Shown here piece by piece: positions 32,852-45,900 of a DNA stretch of 64,000 nucleotides. Source of the DNA: Pusillibacter faecalis (lineage in GTDB: Bacteria > Bacillota > Clostridia > Oscillospirales > Oscillospiraceae); NCBI RefSeq assembly GCF_018408705.1, contig NZ_AP023421.1, positions 248,001-312,000 on the forward strand. Reading direction: 5' to 3'. A program made the translations under genes and the position numbers. The first letter of the stretch is position 1, and the number at the start of each line of letters is the position of its first letter. The notes under the pieces are model-generated. The model searched no databases, had not been told where the DNA came from, and was given only the letters and a program-made list of their open reading frames with translations.

Positions 32852-33628
32852 TTATATCTGCCGATTTTTTTGGTAAATGGTCCACAATCCGTCCATCAAC
32901 AAATATTTATCATATACAATGGGATTCCGTGTGTACTTAACAATCACCGGTGCATTGCCGCCAGTCGCTACCACACTGACAGTCTGGCCCGAAAACTCAT
33001 CCCGAATCCGGTCAATGATACCATCCAGCATTCCTGCTGTGCCGTAGACGATACCGGATCGCATACATTCTACCGTCGTCTTGCCAATCAACGCTTTTGG
33101 ATATTGCAGCGAAACGGCCGGCAACTGGGCAGTACGGTGGCTGAGCGCCTCCAAAGAGATATTGACACCTGGCAGCAACAATCCACCCTCATAGGTTCTC
33201 CACTCAGAAATCACGCTGATGGTGGTAGCTGTCCCCATATCAATGGTAATGATCGGAGGAGGGAATTTTTCCAGTGCGGCTACCGCATCTGCGACAATAT
33301 CCGCTCCCATCTCGCTCTGAACCGTTAAACGGATATTGAGTCCTGTTTTGACACCAGGTCCAACCACCATGGGTGGTTTTCCAAGCAGGCGCCCCAGTGC
33401 CTTTTCCATCATAAAATTCAGAGGTGGAACCACACTGCACAAGATTGCCCCACTAATCGAACTATAGTCAAAATGATAGAGTGCAAAGAGGTTCATAAGA
33501 TCAATGCTAATCTGATCAGCAGTTTTGCGGCTGTCTGTATTCACAGAAGCTAAAAGGCGCAAATTTTGATTCCGGTCAAACACACCTATGGAAGTGGTGG
33601 AGTTTCCGATATCAACAGCAAGCAGCAA
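32852..33628 (-). CDS. coaX: Type III pantothenate kinase CoaX
   Basis: A 258-residue ASKHA-fold kinase for the first step of CoA synthesis. The N-terminal phosphate loop LLAVDIGNSTTSIGVFD, the central IITIDMGTATTISVI and GGLLLPGVNISLEAL are the three conserved motifs. Type III enzymes use K+ and are not feedback-inhibited by CoA. Single gene, divergent from ogt. Confidence 0.95.
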   Translation of the reverse strand: MLLAVDIGNSTTSIGVFDRNQNLRLLASVNTDSRKTADQISIDLMNLFALYHFDYSSISGAILCSVVPPLNFMMEKALGRLLGKPPMVVGPGVKTGLNIRLTVQSEMGADIVADAVAALEKFPPPIITIDMGTATTISVISEWRTYEGGLLLPGVNISLEALSHRTAQLPAVSLQYPKALIGKTTVECMRSGIVYGTAGMLDGIIDRIRDEFSGQTVSVVATGGNAPVIVKYTRNPIVYDKYLLMDGLWTIYQKNRQI

Positions 33629-33740
33629 AGTCCCCTCTCCCCTTTCAGATTTTTTCTCATTCTATCGTATCACGTCTTATCCGGTCTTGCAAGCCCCACT
33701 GAAAACCGCTATACTAAAAGTGAAAGGAAGGTGCTGAGAT

Positions 33741-34262
33741 ATGTATCAAACATGGATCGGTTCTCCGATTGGAAATTTAGTTTTAGCGGCTGATGGACAA
33801 TCGCTCACAGGTCTCTGGATGGAGTCGCAAAAATATTTTCCCACTACACTGGACTTTGATGTTCAGCCAGAATTGCCGGTCTTTCAGCAGACCCAGGAGT
33901 GGCTTTCCGCCTATTGGGAAAAGGCACCACTGCCTGCCATGCCACCTCTCGCGCCTCAGGGCAGCCCCTTTCAAAGAGCAGTTTGGAAGCTACTGCTGGA
34001 AATTCCCTATGGGGAAACTTCTACCTATGGTGCATTGGCTGATCAGCTCCGGGCGCAGGGAATCTCTGCTGCGGCGCAAGCGGTAGGCGGTGCGGTTGGT
34101 CATAATCCCATCTCCATACTGATCCCCTGCCACAGAGTTGTTGGAAGCAATGGCAGTCTGACTGGCTATGCTGGCGGTGTGGGACGAAAGTATTTCTTAT
34201 TGGAGCTGGAAGGGGCGGATATGACAAAGCTGTATCTCCCGAAGCGAGGAACCGCTTTATAA
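33741..34262 (+). CDS. ogt: Methylated-DNA-protein-cysteine methyltransferase
   Basis: A 173-residue suicide repair protein removing O6-methyl groups from guanine. The acceptor Cys is in [20 protein letters not shown], preceded by the DNA-binding helix region [20 protein letters not shown]. The N-terminal domain is short and lacks Ada-type zinc Cys, so Ogt rather than Ada. AAGGAAGGTG precedes the ATG. Between ogt and mntP (34263-34376) only a weak hairpin near 34337-34353 is seen. Confidence 0.94.
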   Translation: MYQTWIGSPIGNLVLAADGQSLTGLWMESQKYFPTTLDFDVQPELPVFQQTQEWLSAYWEKAPLPAMPPLAPQGSPFQRAVWKLLLEIPYGETSTYGALADQLRAQGISAAAQAVGGAVGHNPISILIPCHRVVGSNGSLTGYAGGVGRKYFLLELEGADMTKLYLPKRGTAL

Positions 34263-34376
34263 AGATCCATCACTCGGTAAACCAGATTACCGCAGATAGC
34301 ATTTCACAGTACGTTTTCAATACCCTATTCTCACAGGCCGTGGATTTCCACGGTCCACAATAAACCAGGTATACCC

Positions 34377-34952
34377 TTATCCTATAATGCCAAGATGCTC
34401 CATCAAGATTTTAATACCTAGAAGAATCAGAATGGCACCTCCGGACAACTCCGCCCGCCTTTTATATCTGGCACCAAAGAAGTTCCCCACAATGACTCCT
34501 ACAAAGGACAGGCAAAATGTTGTACAGCCAATGACAGAAATTGCGGGAACAATATTTACATCTAAAAAAGCAAAGGTTACACCGATTGCCAGCGCATCAA
34601 TGCTTGTGGCAATCGCCATCAGAAATAGCCGCTTATGGTCCAGCCTTTGTGCAACCGCGCACGCAACCTCTTCCTCTTCTGGAGCCAAAGCATCTCGAAT
34701 CATATGCCCCCCAATGATCCCCAACAAGGCAAAGGCCACCCAATGATCAATGTTCTGAATGTAACCTGCAAACTGAGAACCTAATGCCCAACCCAAAAAA
34801 GGCATCAATGCCTGAAAACCGCCAAAGAAGATGGCAATCTCCGTAGTATAGCGCCAGTTTAGCTTAGGCATACAGAGTCCCTGGCAAATGGCAACAGCAA
34901 AAGCATCCATTGATAGTCCAACACCAATTAAAAGCAATTCAAGAAAGCTCAT
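34377..34952 (-). CDS. mntP: Manganese efflux pump MntP
   Basis: About 191 residues, six predicted transmembrane helices in two repeats, each with a conserved acidic site: GLSMDAFAVAICQGL near the start and ATSIDALAIGVTFAFL in the second half. MntP exports Mn2+. The ATG at 34952 follows AAGGAGA and overlaps the sfsA stop by 14 nt. No yybP-ykoY Mn riboswitch is recognisable upstream because sfsA abuts it. Confidence 0.92.
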   Translation of the reverse strand: MSFLELLLIGVGLSMDAFAVAICQGLCMPKLNWRYTTEIAIFFGGFQALMPFLGWALGSQFAGYIQNIDHWVAFALLGIIGGHMIRDALAPEEEEVACAVAQRLDHKRLFLMAIATSIDALAIGVTFAFLDVNIVPAISVIGCTTFCLSFVGVIVGNFFGARYKRRAELSGGAILILLGIKILMEHLGIIG

Positions 34953-35652
34953 GATTATGTATCTCCTTTGCTGATAGGATGACTGGAACTGAATTCCGGA
35001 TTGCAATACTGTTAGGCGTTACAGTGCAGTCATAAGCCAGAATATGAACCCCAGCTGCAGCGGCAGTTCGAAGTGCCTTCCCAAAAGCTAAGTGTGTGTC
35101 ATCATTGGGCGCAACACTCTTAATATGTTCCATTTGCACCACAAAGAACAGGGTCGCATCCAGCCCTGCCTCTACTGCTTTTTGAAGTTCCTGAATGTGC
35201 TTGACTCCACGCTCTGTAGGTGCATCTGGAAAACGGGCAAAGCCCCCCTCCTCCAGTGTAACACCTTTCACCTCAACAAAATGTCGTCCTTTGGGCGTCT
35301 CGAGACAAAAGTCCAGCCGTGAAGCTCCATATCGGTATTCGCTGCGAACTGCTGTTATTCCCTCTAAAAAGCCTCCATTCTCTACCCACTCAGCAAAAAC
35401 CTTGTTAGGGGCTTGTGCGTCCATATTGATAAGCCTTTTGCCTTTTTGAACTGCAATTAAATCAAACTGGGTTTTTCTGGACGGATTCATGTTTTGCTCC
35501 AAGAATACTAACGCACCAGGAATTAATAATTCCCGGCAGCGACCGGTATTCTTCACATGAACAGTTTGAATGCCCTCCGCTGTCTCCACCTGAGCAATGA
35601 AACGATTTGGCCTACTTAAAAAGTAGCCTGTCGTTACGGCTTGATAATGCAC
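34939..35652 (-). CDS. sfsA: SfsA-family DNA-binding/nuclease protein
   Basis: A 237-residue SfsA protein: N-terminal OB-like part (FLSRPNRFIAQVETAEG, HVKNTGRCRELL) and the nuclease-like core with DFCLETPKGRHFVEVKGVTL, the D-ExK pattern, and FPDAPTERGVKHIQELQKAV. First described as a sugar-fermentation stimulation factor in E. coli, its role is still uncertain. It overlaps mntP by 14 nt. Confidence 0.94.
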   Translation of the reverse strand: MHYQAVTTGYFLSRPNRFIAQVETAEGIQTVHVKNTGRCRELLIPGALVFLEQNMNPSRKTQFDLIAVQKGKRLINMDAQAPNKVFAEWVENGGFLEGITAVRSEYRYGASRLDFCLETPKGRHFVEVKGVTLEEGGFARFPDAPTERGVKHIQELQKAVEAGLDATLFFVVQMEHIKSVAPNDDTHLAFGKALRTAAAAGVHILAYDCTVTPNSIAIRNSVPVILSAKEIHNHELS

Positions 35653-35724
35653 AGTCTATCCCTCCCCTCACAAACTATCTGAGTAATCAATCAAGTAGTC
35701 AAAAGACAATATAAAATTCTATAG

Positions 35725-35761
35725 GTAAAAAAGTACCCCCCGACAGTTTTCCTGTCGGGGG
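35725..35761 (-). terminator. rRNA operon terminator
   Basis: Minus strand CCCCCGACAG, GAAAA loop, CTGTCGGGGG and a TACTTTTTT tail, directly after 5S rRNA. Confidence 0.9.
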
Positions 35762-35767
35762 AAAGAT

Positions 35768-35882
<115 letters not shown>

Positions 35883-36065
35883 TTATGTCATCCGGTTAGC
35901 CCGGAAAACAAACTATATTATACACTGTTCGCACTCTTTTGTCAAGAGATTTCTATCCCCAAGCCGCAAACCAGTGCAACATTTGCGATTCGGAAAGGAA
36001 AAGCAGCGGAGGGAACCAGCTTTCGCGCTTGCGCGGAAGCCTGTGGTCCGCAGCTTGCTTTGACA

Positions 36066-36140
36066 TGGTGACCCGTACCGGATTCGAACCGATGTTAACG
36101 GCGTGAGAGGCCGCTGTCTTAACCACTTGACCAACGGGCC
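36066..36140 (-). tRNA. tRNA-Glu (CTC anticodon)
   Basis: Acceptor GGCCCGT pairs with ACGGGTC before encoded ACCA. The anticodon loop CTCTCAC between GCGGC and GCCGT gives CTC, reading GAG. The T arm is CGGTTCGAATCCG. CCA is encoded. It is the tRNA nearest 5S. Confidence 0.92.
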
Positions 36141-36141
36141 A

Positions 36142-36217
36142 TGGTGCACCTTCACGGACTCGAACCGGGGACCCACTGATTAAGAGTCAGTTGCTCTACC
36201 AACTGAGCTAAAGGTGC
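36142..36217 (-). tRNA. tRNA-Lys (CTT anticodon)
   Basis: Acceptor GCACCTT pairs with AAGGTGC before encoded ACCA. The anticodon loop CTCTTAA between ACTGA and TCAGT gives CTT, reading AAG. D arm TAGCTCAGTTGGTAGAGC and T arm CCGGTTCGAGTCCG. One base separates it from tRNA-Glu. Confidence 0.93.
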
Positions 36218-36367
36218 ATACTTTCTTTCGAGAAAGAAAGTATGCAAAGAAAGCTTTCACAAGCTCTCCAGCTCCTCTCTTTCTGTCCGAGGTGTGCGCG
36301 TCTGCACCCTCAAAACTGAACAATGTGTCTTACTTATTCTTTCAGGCCGCCTGCTTCTTCTTTCGTA

Positions 36368-39216
<2,849 letters not shown>

Positions 39217-39663
39217 TGCTCGCCGCAAAGTCCGCTTACCTCCATCTCCACTTTGCTTTGGGAATGGGAGTCGCGGCCTCTGCCCGAGTTGTCAGAGAAA
39301 TCTTGGTTCTCGTTTAAAGAATTATGCAGGCTTCACAGATTCTTGAAATTGTAATTGTACCCTCATCTTTTCAGATGTTGTTCCACAATTAAATTCACGT
39401 GCCATACTTCCGTATGGCGCCTCTCTGTTGCCTTACTTCACTTTCATTCACATTGTTCAGTTTTCAAGGTGCAGATCGTCGAAAGAAACTTCACTTCACT
39501 TGCTTTCCCTCTCGGCAAAGCTCGCGCCACTTTGTTCTTTCTCCTTTTCCCATTTCAAACACACTGTCGCTTTGAAACAGAAATCCTCTAACTGCTTTTG
39601 CAGTCAGATTTGAAGATCCAACCTCGCAGTTGGGTCTTCAAATCCAAAAGCAAATCTCTTGCT
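39217..39663. other. 16S-23S spacer, part next to 23S
   Basis: A 447-bp stretch between tRNA-Ile and 23S with no gene. It should contain processing-stem sequences flanking 23S and antitermination boxes; I could not assign them individually. Confidence 0.6.
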
Positions 39664-39740
39664 TGGTGGGCCTGAGTGGGCTCGAACCACCGACCTTACG
39701 ATTATCAGTCGTACGCTCTAGCCAGCTGAGCTACAGGCCC
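39664..39740 (-). tRNA. tRNA-Ile (GAT anticodon)
   Basis: Acceptor GGGCCTG pairs with CAGGCCC before encoded ACCA. The anticodon loop CTGATAA gives GAT. D arm TAGCTCAGCTGGCTAGAGC and T arm GGTGGTTCGAGCCC. It is the usual spacer tRNA in 16S-23S regions. Confidence 0.95.
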
Positions 39741-39743
39741 GTC

Positions 39744-39819
39744 TGGTGGAGATTAGCGGGTTCGAACCGCTGACCTCCTGCTTGCAAGGCAGGCGCTCTC
39801 CCAGCTGAGCTAAACCCCC
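39744..39819 (-). tRNA. tRNA-Ala (TGC anticodon)
   Basis: Acceptor GGGGGTT pairs with AATCTCC (with G-T pairs) before encoded ACCA. The anticodon loop CTTGCAA between GCCTGC-type stem halves gives TGC. It lies first after 16S, three bases before tRNA-Ile. Confidence 0.95.
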
Positions 39820-39936
39820 ATTCTCCGGGCTCCCCTCCGCCTTTCGGACGTATGCCCTCTAAATTAAACAACGTAACTCTTAAAAACCAAACGCTGACCA
39901 GGATGTTTCAAGCACTTCTTTCAGTACTTGAGGTCT

Positions 39937-41475
<1,539 letters not shown>

Positions 41476-41685
41476 AATCGTATCAACACAAGCCTTCCGG
41501 CTTGAGCTAATCTTTCATAGAGCTATTTCCATAGCTTCATTCTTTTGCTCCGTCCCTTCGGTAATTGACTCAACCCGAAGCCCGGAGCTCTTCGTCGGTT
41601 CTTTCGAACCGTCCGTCTGGTGCTTTTCGTTCGTTACGTTGTTTAATTTACAAGGTACACGCCGCTTTATCGGCGGAACAGTGCT

Positions 41686-41714
41686 ATGATACCTCATAAT
41701 CCACCTTTTGTCAA
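41686..41714 (-). promoter_or_regulatory. rRNA operon promoter
   Basis: Minus strand TTGACA (41709-41714), a 17-bp spacer and TATCAT (41686-41691), with a very A/T-rich upstream element (41715-41760) like an rRNA UP element. The leader to 16S is about 205 nt. Confidence 0.85.
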
Positions 41715-41761
41715 CTCTTTTTTTGAAATTTTAGTAATTTTTTGTTTTTAGTCTCAAATAT

Positions 41762-41793
41762 AAAAAAAGCGGGAAAATTTTCCCGCTTTTTTG
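41762..41793. terminator. Bidirectional terminator between dpaB and the rRNA promoter
   Basis: AAAAAAAGCGGGAAAA and TTTTCCCGCTTTTTT form a 15-bp A/T-flanked stem just downstream of the dpaB stop on the minus strand. Confidence 0.87.
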
Positions 41794-41799
41794 TGTTTA

Positions 41800-42372
41800 T
41801 CATAGCAAAATTGGCTGAAGCTGTTGTCCCTGCAATGCAGCATCTATAGTTTCCGGCAGCAGATCAAAGTCTGCCACAAGAGAGCTTGGTTTCCCGGTAG
41901 CGTTGTCCTGTCCAAAAGGTACAAAGTAGTAATTTTTCCGCGCTAGTAGCTCGCCAATATTTCTGGCGCCCGCAGATAGTCCATCGTTGCTAGCCATAGC
42001 GATGACTACGGGGCCACCATTTCGCAAATGTGCTTTTGCAGCCATTGTCACAGTCGTGTCTGTGATACCGGCTGCTAACTTCGCAATGGTATTTCCTGTT
42101 GCCGGTGCAATGACCAGAATATCTAGCAAATTTTTAGGCCCGATTGGTTCTACCGATGGAATGTCGCACAAGACGTCATTCCCCGTCAGATCCTCTAATT
42201 TCTCCAGCAAATCATCAGAAGTGCCGAACCGCGTATCGGTAAATGCCGCGTTTTCAGATGCAATGGGGATAATTGTCTCATAGATTGCTGTTAGTTTCTC
42301 AAGTGCTGACAGAACCCGCTCGTGGGTACAAAAAGACCCGCAGACTGCGAATCCGATCCGTTCCTTTCTCAC
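41800..42372 (-). CDS. dpaB: Dipicolinate synthase subunit B
   Basis: A 190-residue flavoprotein-like subunit (IGFAVCGSFCTHERVLSALE, IVIAPATGNTIAKLAAGITD, TMAAKAHLRNGGPVVIAMAS), the SpoVFB family. With DpaA it makes dipicolinic acid from dihydrodipicolinate in the mother cell, the compound that with Ca2+ protects the spore core. It starts 6 nt after dpaA. Its presence shows the organism can build heat-resistant spores, or could ancestrally. Confidence 0.94.
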   Translation of the reverse strand: MRKERIGFAVCGSFCTHERVLSALEKLTAIYETIIPIASENAAFTDTRFGTSDDLLEKLEDLTGNDVLCDIPSVEPIGPKNLLDILVIAPATGNTIAKLAAGITDTTVTMAAKAHLRNGGPVVIAMASNDGLSAGARNIGELLARKNYYFVPFGQDNATGKPSSLVADFDLLPETIDAALQGQQLQPILL

Positions 42373-42378
42373 ACAGGT

Positions 42379-43218
42379 TCACCTCTCCAATAAGATGTAG
42401 TCAATGGTGTCTCGGATCATGGCCGCCGCTGTATGGGGTACAAGATGTCCTGGGAGCCCCCTCGCCCATACATAGGGTAGCTTCCGTTTTTCCGCTGCCA
42501 GCAGATCTATTCCCTGGCAGGAAGCCAAATCAATGCACAAGCAATCCGCCGGCAGCTGTGCCAAAAGATACTCATTCAGAACGAGGGATGGGACCGTGTT
42601 GAATACCACACCATAGGAACTCAGATGGCCATCCAAATGTTCTGTGTCCAGAGCTCTCCATCCGTAAGCTCGAATCCAGGCAAGGTCCTCCCTCTTGCGG
42701 GCAGTAGCACTGACCTTTGCCCCAATTCCATGAAGCCGGTGGCTCAGCAGCTTGCCAATGCGTCCAAAGCCGATGACAAGACACTCCATATTAAGTAAAG
42801 TCCGGTCCAAATTCTCCATGGCAACCTGAATTGCGCCTTCTGCAGTCATGGCAGCGTTTGCAATTGTCAGTTCCTCCCGCAGGAAATAGTCCTCTAAGAG
42901 CAGACCTCGTTTTGCAGCCTCCTGCAGCTGCTGCGGTTTAATCTGTCCTGCCAGCACACGCTGCTCCGGCCGAAGTTGCTGGAAAAGTTCTTGTGTAGAC
43001 AGCAAAACACCATCACAGTTTAACATACCTTCTTCTCTACATAGAGGCAATGGTAAAATAACCACTGGAGCTGAAAGTGCCCGATCCAAAGATGTACAGC
43101 GTTCAGAACTCCAGCGGTCCAGACCATATGTGTAAACCTCATGTCCTTCGGCAGCCAGCAATTTCGCTAGTTCCGCCTGACGCTGATCTCCACCAATGAT
43201 TCCAAAGGTTCTCTTCAT
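42379..43218 (-). CDS. dpaA: Dipicolinate synthase subunit A
   Basis: A 279-residue SpoVFA-type subunit. The N-terminal domain (FGIIGGDQRQAELAKLLAAE) and the C-terminal Rossmann fold (CLVIGFGRIGKLLSHRLHGI) match the family, as do the internal EDYFLREELTIANAAMTAEG and the C-terminal ARGLPGHLVPHTAA. It forms the dehydrogenase of the dpaAB pair and is transcribed with dpaB, expected under late mother-cell sigma control, although no sigma-K site was confirmed. Confidence 0.94.
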   Translation of the reverse strand: MKRTFGIIGGDQRQAELAKLLAAEGHEVYTYGLDRWSSERCTSLDRALSAPVVILPLPLCREEGMLNCDGVLLSTQELFQQLRPEQRVLAGQIKPQQLQEAAKRGLLLEDYFLREELTIANAAMTAEGAIQVAMENLDRTLLNMECLVIGFGRIGKLLSHRLHGIGAKVSATARKREDLAWIRAYGWRALDTEHLDGHLSSYGVVFNTVPSLVLNEYLLAQLPADCLCIDLASCQGIDLLAAEKRKLPYVWARGLPGHLVPHTAAAMIRDTIDYILLER

Positions 43219-43329
43219 CCATCACTCCCCCCTCGTTTCATGATATGGCTAAGCGGTAAGTAAGGTGATTGCTTCCTCCCGTGATCCGTGGTAAAATGAA
43301 AATATATTGCTTGACATTTGAGGTGCTGC

Positions 43330-43836
43330 ATGGAACGTTTGATTCAGGATGTGCTCTCCGCTATGGTCACTTATGAAACCGGCTCTCCCAAACGCATCCA
43401 ACATTTCATTAAAGTCTATACCTTTTCCAAGCTCATCGGTCTGAGAGAAGGACTGGACCCCCAGACCCAGTTGATCCTGGAGACCACCGCCGCCGTCCAC
43501 GACATCGGCATCCGCAAGTCCCTGGAGGTCTACGGCTCCTACACCGGCAAGACTCAGGAGGAGCTGGGCCCTGCCGAGGCCGACGCCCTTCTGACCTCTA
43601 TCGGCTTTCCCCGGGAAATCATCGACCGGGTATGCTGGATCGTGGGCCACCACCATACCTATACAGATATTCAAGGCCTAGACTACCAGATCCTGGTGGA
43701 GGCGGATTTCCTGGTCAACCTCTATGAGAAGGACGAGGGCGTGGAGGCCCAGCGCGCCGCCTATGAGAAGATCTTCCGCACGGAGACCGGCCGGCAGCTC
43801 TGCCGGGATCACTTCCCCGCCGTCTGCCAGACCTGA
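43330..43836 (+). CDS. HD-domain phosphohydrolase
   Basis: A 168-residue protein with an HD metal site: His in RIQHFIKVYTFSKLIG, the HD pair in TTAAVHDIGIRKS, the HH of WIVGHHHTYTDI, and the distal Asp in LVEADFLVNL. It is likely a nucleotide or small-phosphate hydrolase; substrate unknown. The ATG at 43330 follows TGAGGTG by about 6 nt. GC content rises clearly over its 3' half relative to dpaA, similar to the etf genes. Confidence 0.88.
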   Translation: MERLIQDVLSAMVTYETGSPKRIQHFIKVYTFSKLIGLREGLDPQTQLILETTAAVHDIGIRKSLEVYGSYTGKTQEELGPAEADALLTSIGFPREIIDRVCWIVGHHHTYTDIQGLDYQILVEADFLVNLYEKDEGVEAQRAAYEKIFRTETGRQLCRDHFPAVCQT

Positions 43837-43874
43837 CGGAACACAGTCCGACCAAACACAACCTGATAAAACAC

Positions 43875-43910
43875 AAAGAGGACGCCATCCCTTCGGATGG
43901 CGTCCTCTTT
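43875..43910. terminator. Bidirectional terminator between the HD gene and etfA
   Basis: AAAGAGGACGCCATCC and GGATGGCGTCCTCTTT, a perfect 16-bp stem with a CTTC loop. Confidence 0.9.
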
Positions 43911-43926
43911 GCTTGTGATACAGAGC

Positions 43927-45069
43927 TTACTTCGCGGCCTTGACAGCCTTGATGGCCTCGATCAGCATGGGGGTGACCTTGAACAGGTCGCCGCAGATGC
44001 CGTAGTCGGCGATCTCGAAGATAGGAGCGGTGTCGTTCTTGTTCACCGCGATGATGCACTCAGAGTCCTGCATACCGGCCTTGTGCTGGATAGCGCCGGA
44101 GATGCCCAGGGCCACGTACACCTTGGGATGGACGGTCTTGCCGGTCTGGCCAACCTGATGGTCGGCAGACAGCCAACCGGAGTCGATGGTGGCACGAGAG
44201 CCGCCCACAACGCCGCCCAGGACCTCAGCCAGCTCCTCAGCCAGCTTGATGCCGCCCTCGACGTCCTTGGAGATACCACGGCCCACAGACACGATGAAGT
44301 CCGCGCCGATCAGGTCCACCAGCTTCTTGGCGGCCTTGACCACCTCGACGACCTCGGTCTCGATGTCGCTCTCAGCCAGCTGGAAGGCGGGCTTGACGAT
44401 CTCGCAGGCGTCAGCCTTGGCCTGGTTGAACTCGTTCTTCTTCATCACGCCCGGACGGACGGTGGCCATGCAGGGACGGAACCGGGGGCAGAAGATGGTG
44501 GCCATCAGGTGGCCGCCGAAGGCAGGACGGGTCATCTTCAGGTCCTTGGCCACATCCCGCTTCTCGCCCAGCACCATGGCGGTGCCGACCTTCTCGATCT
44601 TGTCCTCAGGCAGGGTAGAGGCCTCCCGCAGGAAGTCCTTGTAGTTGGTCATCTCCACGTCCAGGTGGGTGCAGTCCGCGCACAGGCCGGTGTGGAGACG
44701 GGCCGCGCAGCGGGGAGCCAAGTCACGGCCGATGTTGGTGGCGCCGATCAGGAAAGCCTCAGGCTTGAGCTCCTCGATGACGTCGCAAATGACCTTGGTA
44801 TAGGCGTCGGTGTTGTACACCTTCAGCAGGGGGCTCTCACAGACATAGACCTTGTCCGCGCCATAGCCGCCCAGCTCCTTGGCCAGGCCCTCCACGTTGT
44901 CGCCCAGCAGCAGACCGCACAGGTTCACGCCCAGCTCGTCGGCCAGGTCCCGGCCCTTGCTGATCAGCTCAAAATCGGTGGGCATCAGTTTGCCCTCGCG
45001 CTGCTCGCAGAACACCCATACATCCTTGAAAGCAGCGATGTCGGAACTATTGAAATTAGACATAGTCAT
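43927..45069 (-). CDS. etfA: Electron transfer flavoprotein subunit alpha
   Basis: A 380-residue FixB/EtfA. The C-terminal FAD domain is intact (IVSVGRGISKDVEGGIKLAE, VVGGSRATIDSGWLSADHQV, GKTVHPKVYVALGISGAIQH). With EtfB it forms the heterodimer that, together with butyryl-CoA dehydrogenase, bifurcates electrons from NADH to crotonyl-CoA and ferredoxin. The ORF starts MTMSNFN; the second ATG has better spacing to AAGGGG. It lies 11 nt after etfB. Confidence 0.95.
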   Translation of the reverse strand: MTMSNFNSSDIAAFKDVWVFCEQREGKLMPTDFELISKGRDLADELGVNLCGLLLGDNVEGLAKELGGYGADKVYVCESPLLKVYNTDAYTKVICDVIEELKPEAFLIGATNIGRDLAPRCAARLHTGLCADCTHLDVEMTNYKDFLREASTLPEDKIEKVGTAMVLGEKRDVAKDLKMTRPAFGGHLMATIFCPRFRPCMATVRPGVMKKNEFNQAKADACEIVKPAFQLAESDIETEVVEVVKAAKKLVDLIGADFIVSVGRGISKDVEGGIKLAEELAEVLGGVVGGSRATIDSGWLSADHQVGQTGKTVHPKVYVALGISGAIQHKAGMQDSECIIAVNKNDTAPIFEIADYGICGDLFKVTPMLIEAIKAVKAAK

Positions 45070-45080
45070 GATCCCCTTTC

Positions 45081-45881
45081 TCAGATGATGTGTTTCTTGG
45101 CCAGGATCTCCGCCAGCTTCTCACAGGTGGCCTTGTCCGCGCCCTCCAGCATCATGCCGGCGCCCTTCTGGGGCGGCGTGAAGGAGGTGAGGATGTTGGT
45201 GGGAGAGCCGCTGAGACCGATGGTGCTCTTGTCGATCAGGGGATCGTCCTTGAGAGCCTCGTAGTCAAAGGTGGTCAGGGGCTTGCTGTAAGCCTCGAAC
45301 ACACCGGAAACGCTCATGTAGCGGGGCTCGTTGAGCTCCTTGATGCAGGTGAGCAGGCAGGGTGTCTTGACCTTGATGGTCATGTAGCCGTCCTCCAGCA
45401 TCCGCTTGACGGTGATGGTGTCGCCGTCCTTGTGGATATCGGCGGCATAGGTGACCTGGGGCAGGTGCAGCTTCTCGGCGATCTGGGGGCCCACCTGGGC
45501 GGTGTCGCCGTCGATGGCCTGCCGGCCGCACATCACGATGTCGTTCTTCTCCACGCCGATGCGGTTGATGGCAGCGGCGATGATCTGAGAAGTGGCGTAA
45601 GTATCGGAACCGCCGAACTCCCGGGCAGAGACCAGAACGGCCTCGTCAGCGCCCATGGCCAGAGCTTCCCGCAGCATGCCGGCGGCTGGGGGCGGGCCCA
45701 TGGTGACCACGACCACCTTGCAGCCGGTCTCGTCCTTGATCTTGAGAGCGGCCTCCAGGGCGTTCATGTCATCGGGGTTGGTAATGGTCTGCATGGAGGC
45801 ACGGTTCAGCGTGCCGTCGGGGTTCACAGCCACCTTGCCGGAGGTATCGGGAACCTGCTTGATACTGACAATGATTTTCAT
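45081..45881 (-). CDS. etfB: Electron transfer flavoprotein subunit beta
   Basis: A 266-residue FixA/EtfB with the N-terminal MKIIVSIKQVPDTSG and the flavin/AMP-domain signatures (VVVVTMGPPPAAGMLREALA, ADEAVLVSAREFGGSDTYAT, CGRQAIDGDTAQVGPQIAEK). It is the NADH-oxidising half of a bifurcating Etf in butyrate producers. In order with bcd and hbd on the same strand. Confidence 0.95.
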   Translation of the reverse strand: MKIIVSIKQVPDTSGKVAVNPDGTLNRASMQTITNPDDMNALEAALKIKDETGCKVVVVTMGPPPAAGMLREALAMGADEAVLVSAREFGGSDTYATSQIIAAAINRIGVEKNDIVMCGRQAIDGDTAQVGPQIAEKLHLPQVTYAADIHKDGDTITVKRMLEDGYMTIKVKTPCLLTCIKELNEPRYMSVSGVFEAYSKPLTTFDYEALKDDPLIDKSTIGLSGSPTNILTSFTPPQKGAGMMLEGADKATCEKLAEILAKKHII

Positions 45882-45900
45882 GTTACCTTTCCCTCCTATC

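Noticed and set aside
43897..45264. 455-codon plus-strand open frame opposite etfA
   Set aside because: It is the antisense shadow of a high-GC gene; its His/Gly/Leu-rich translation has no domain, and etfA on the minus strand is fully conserved.
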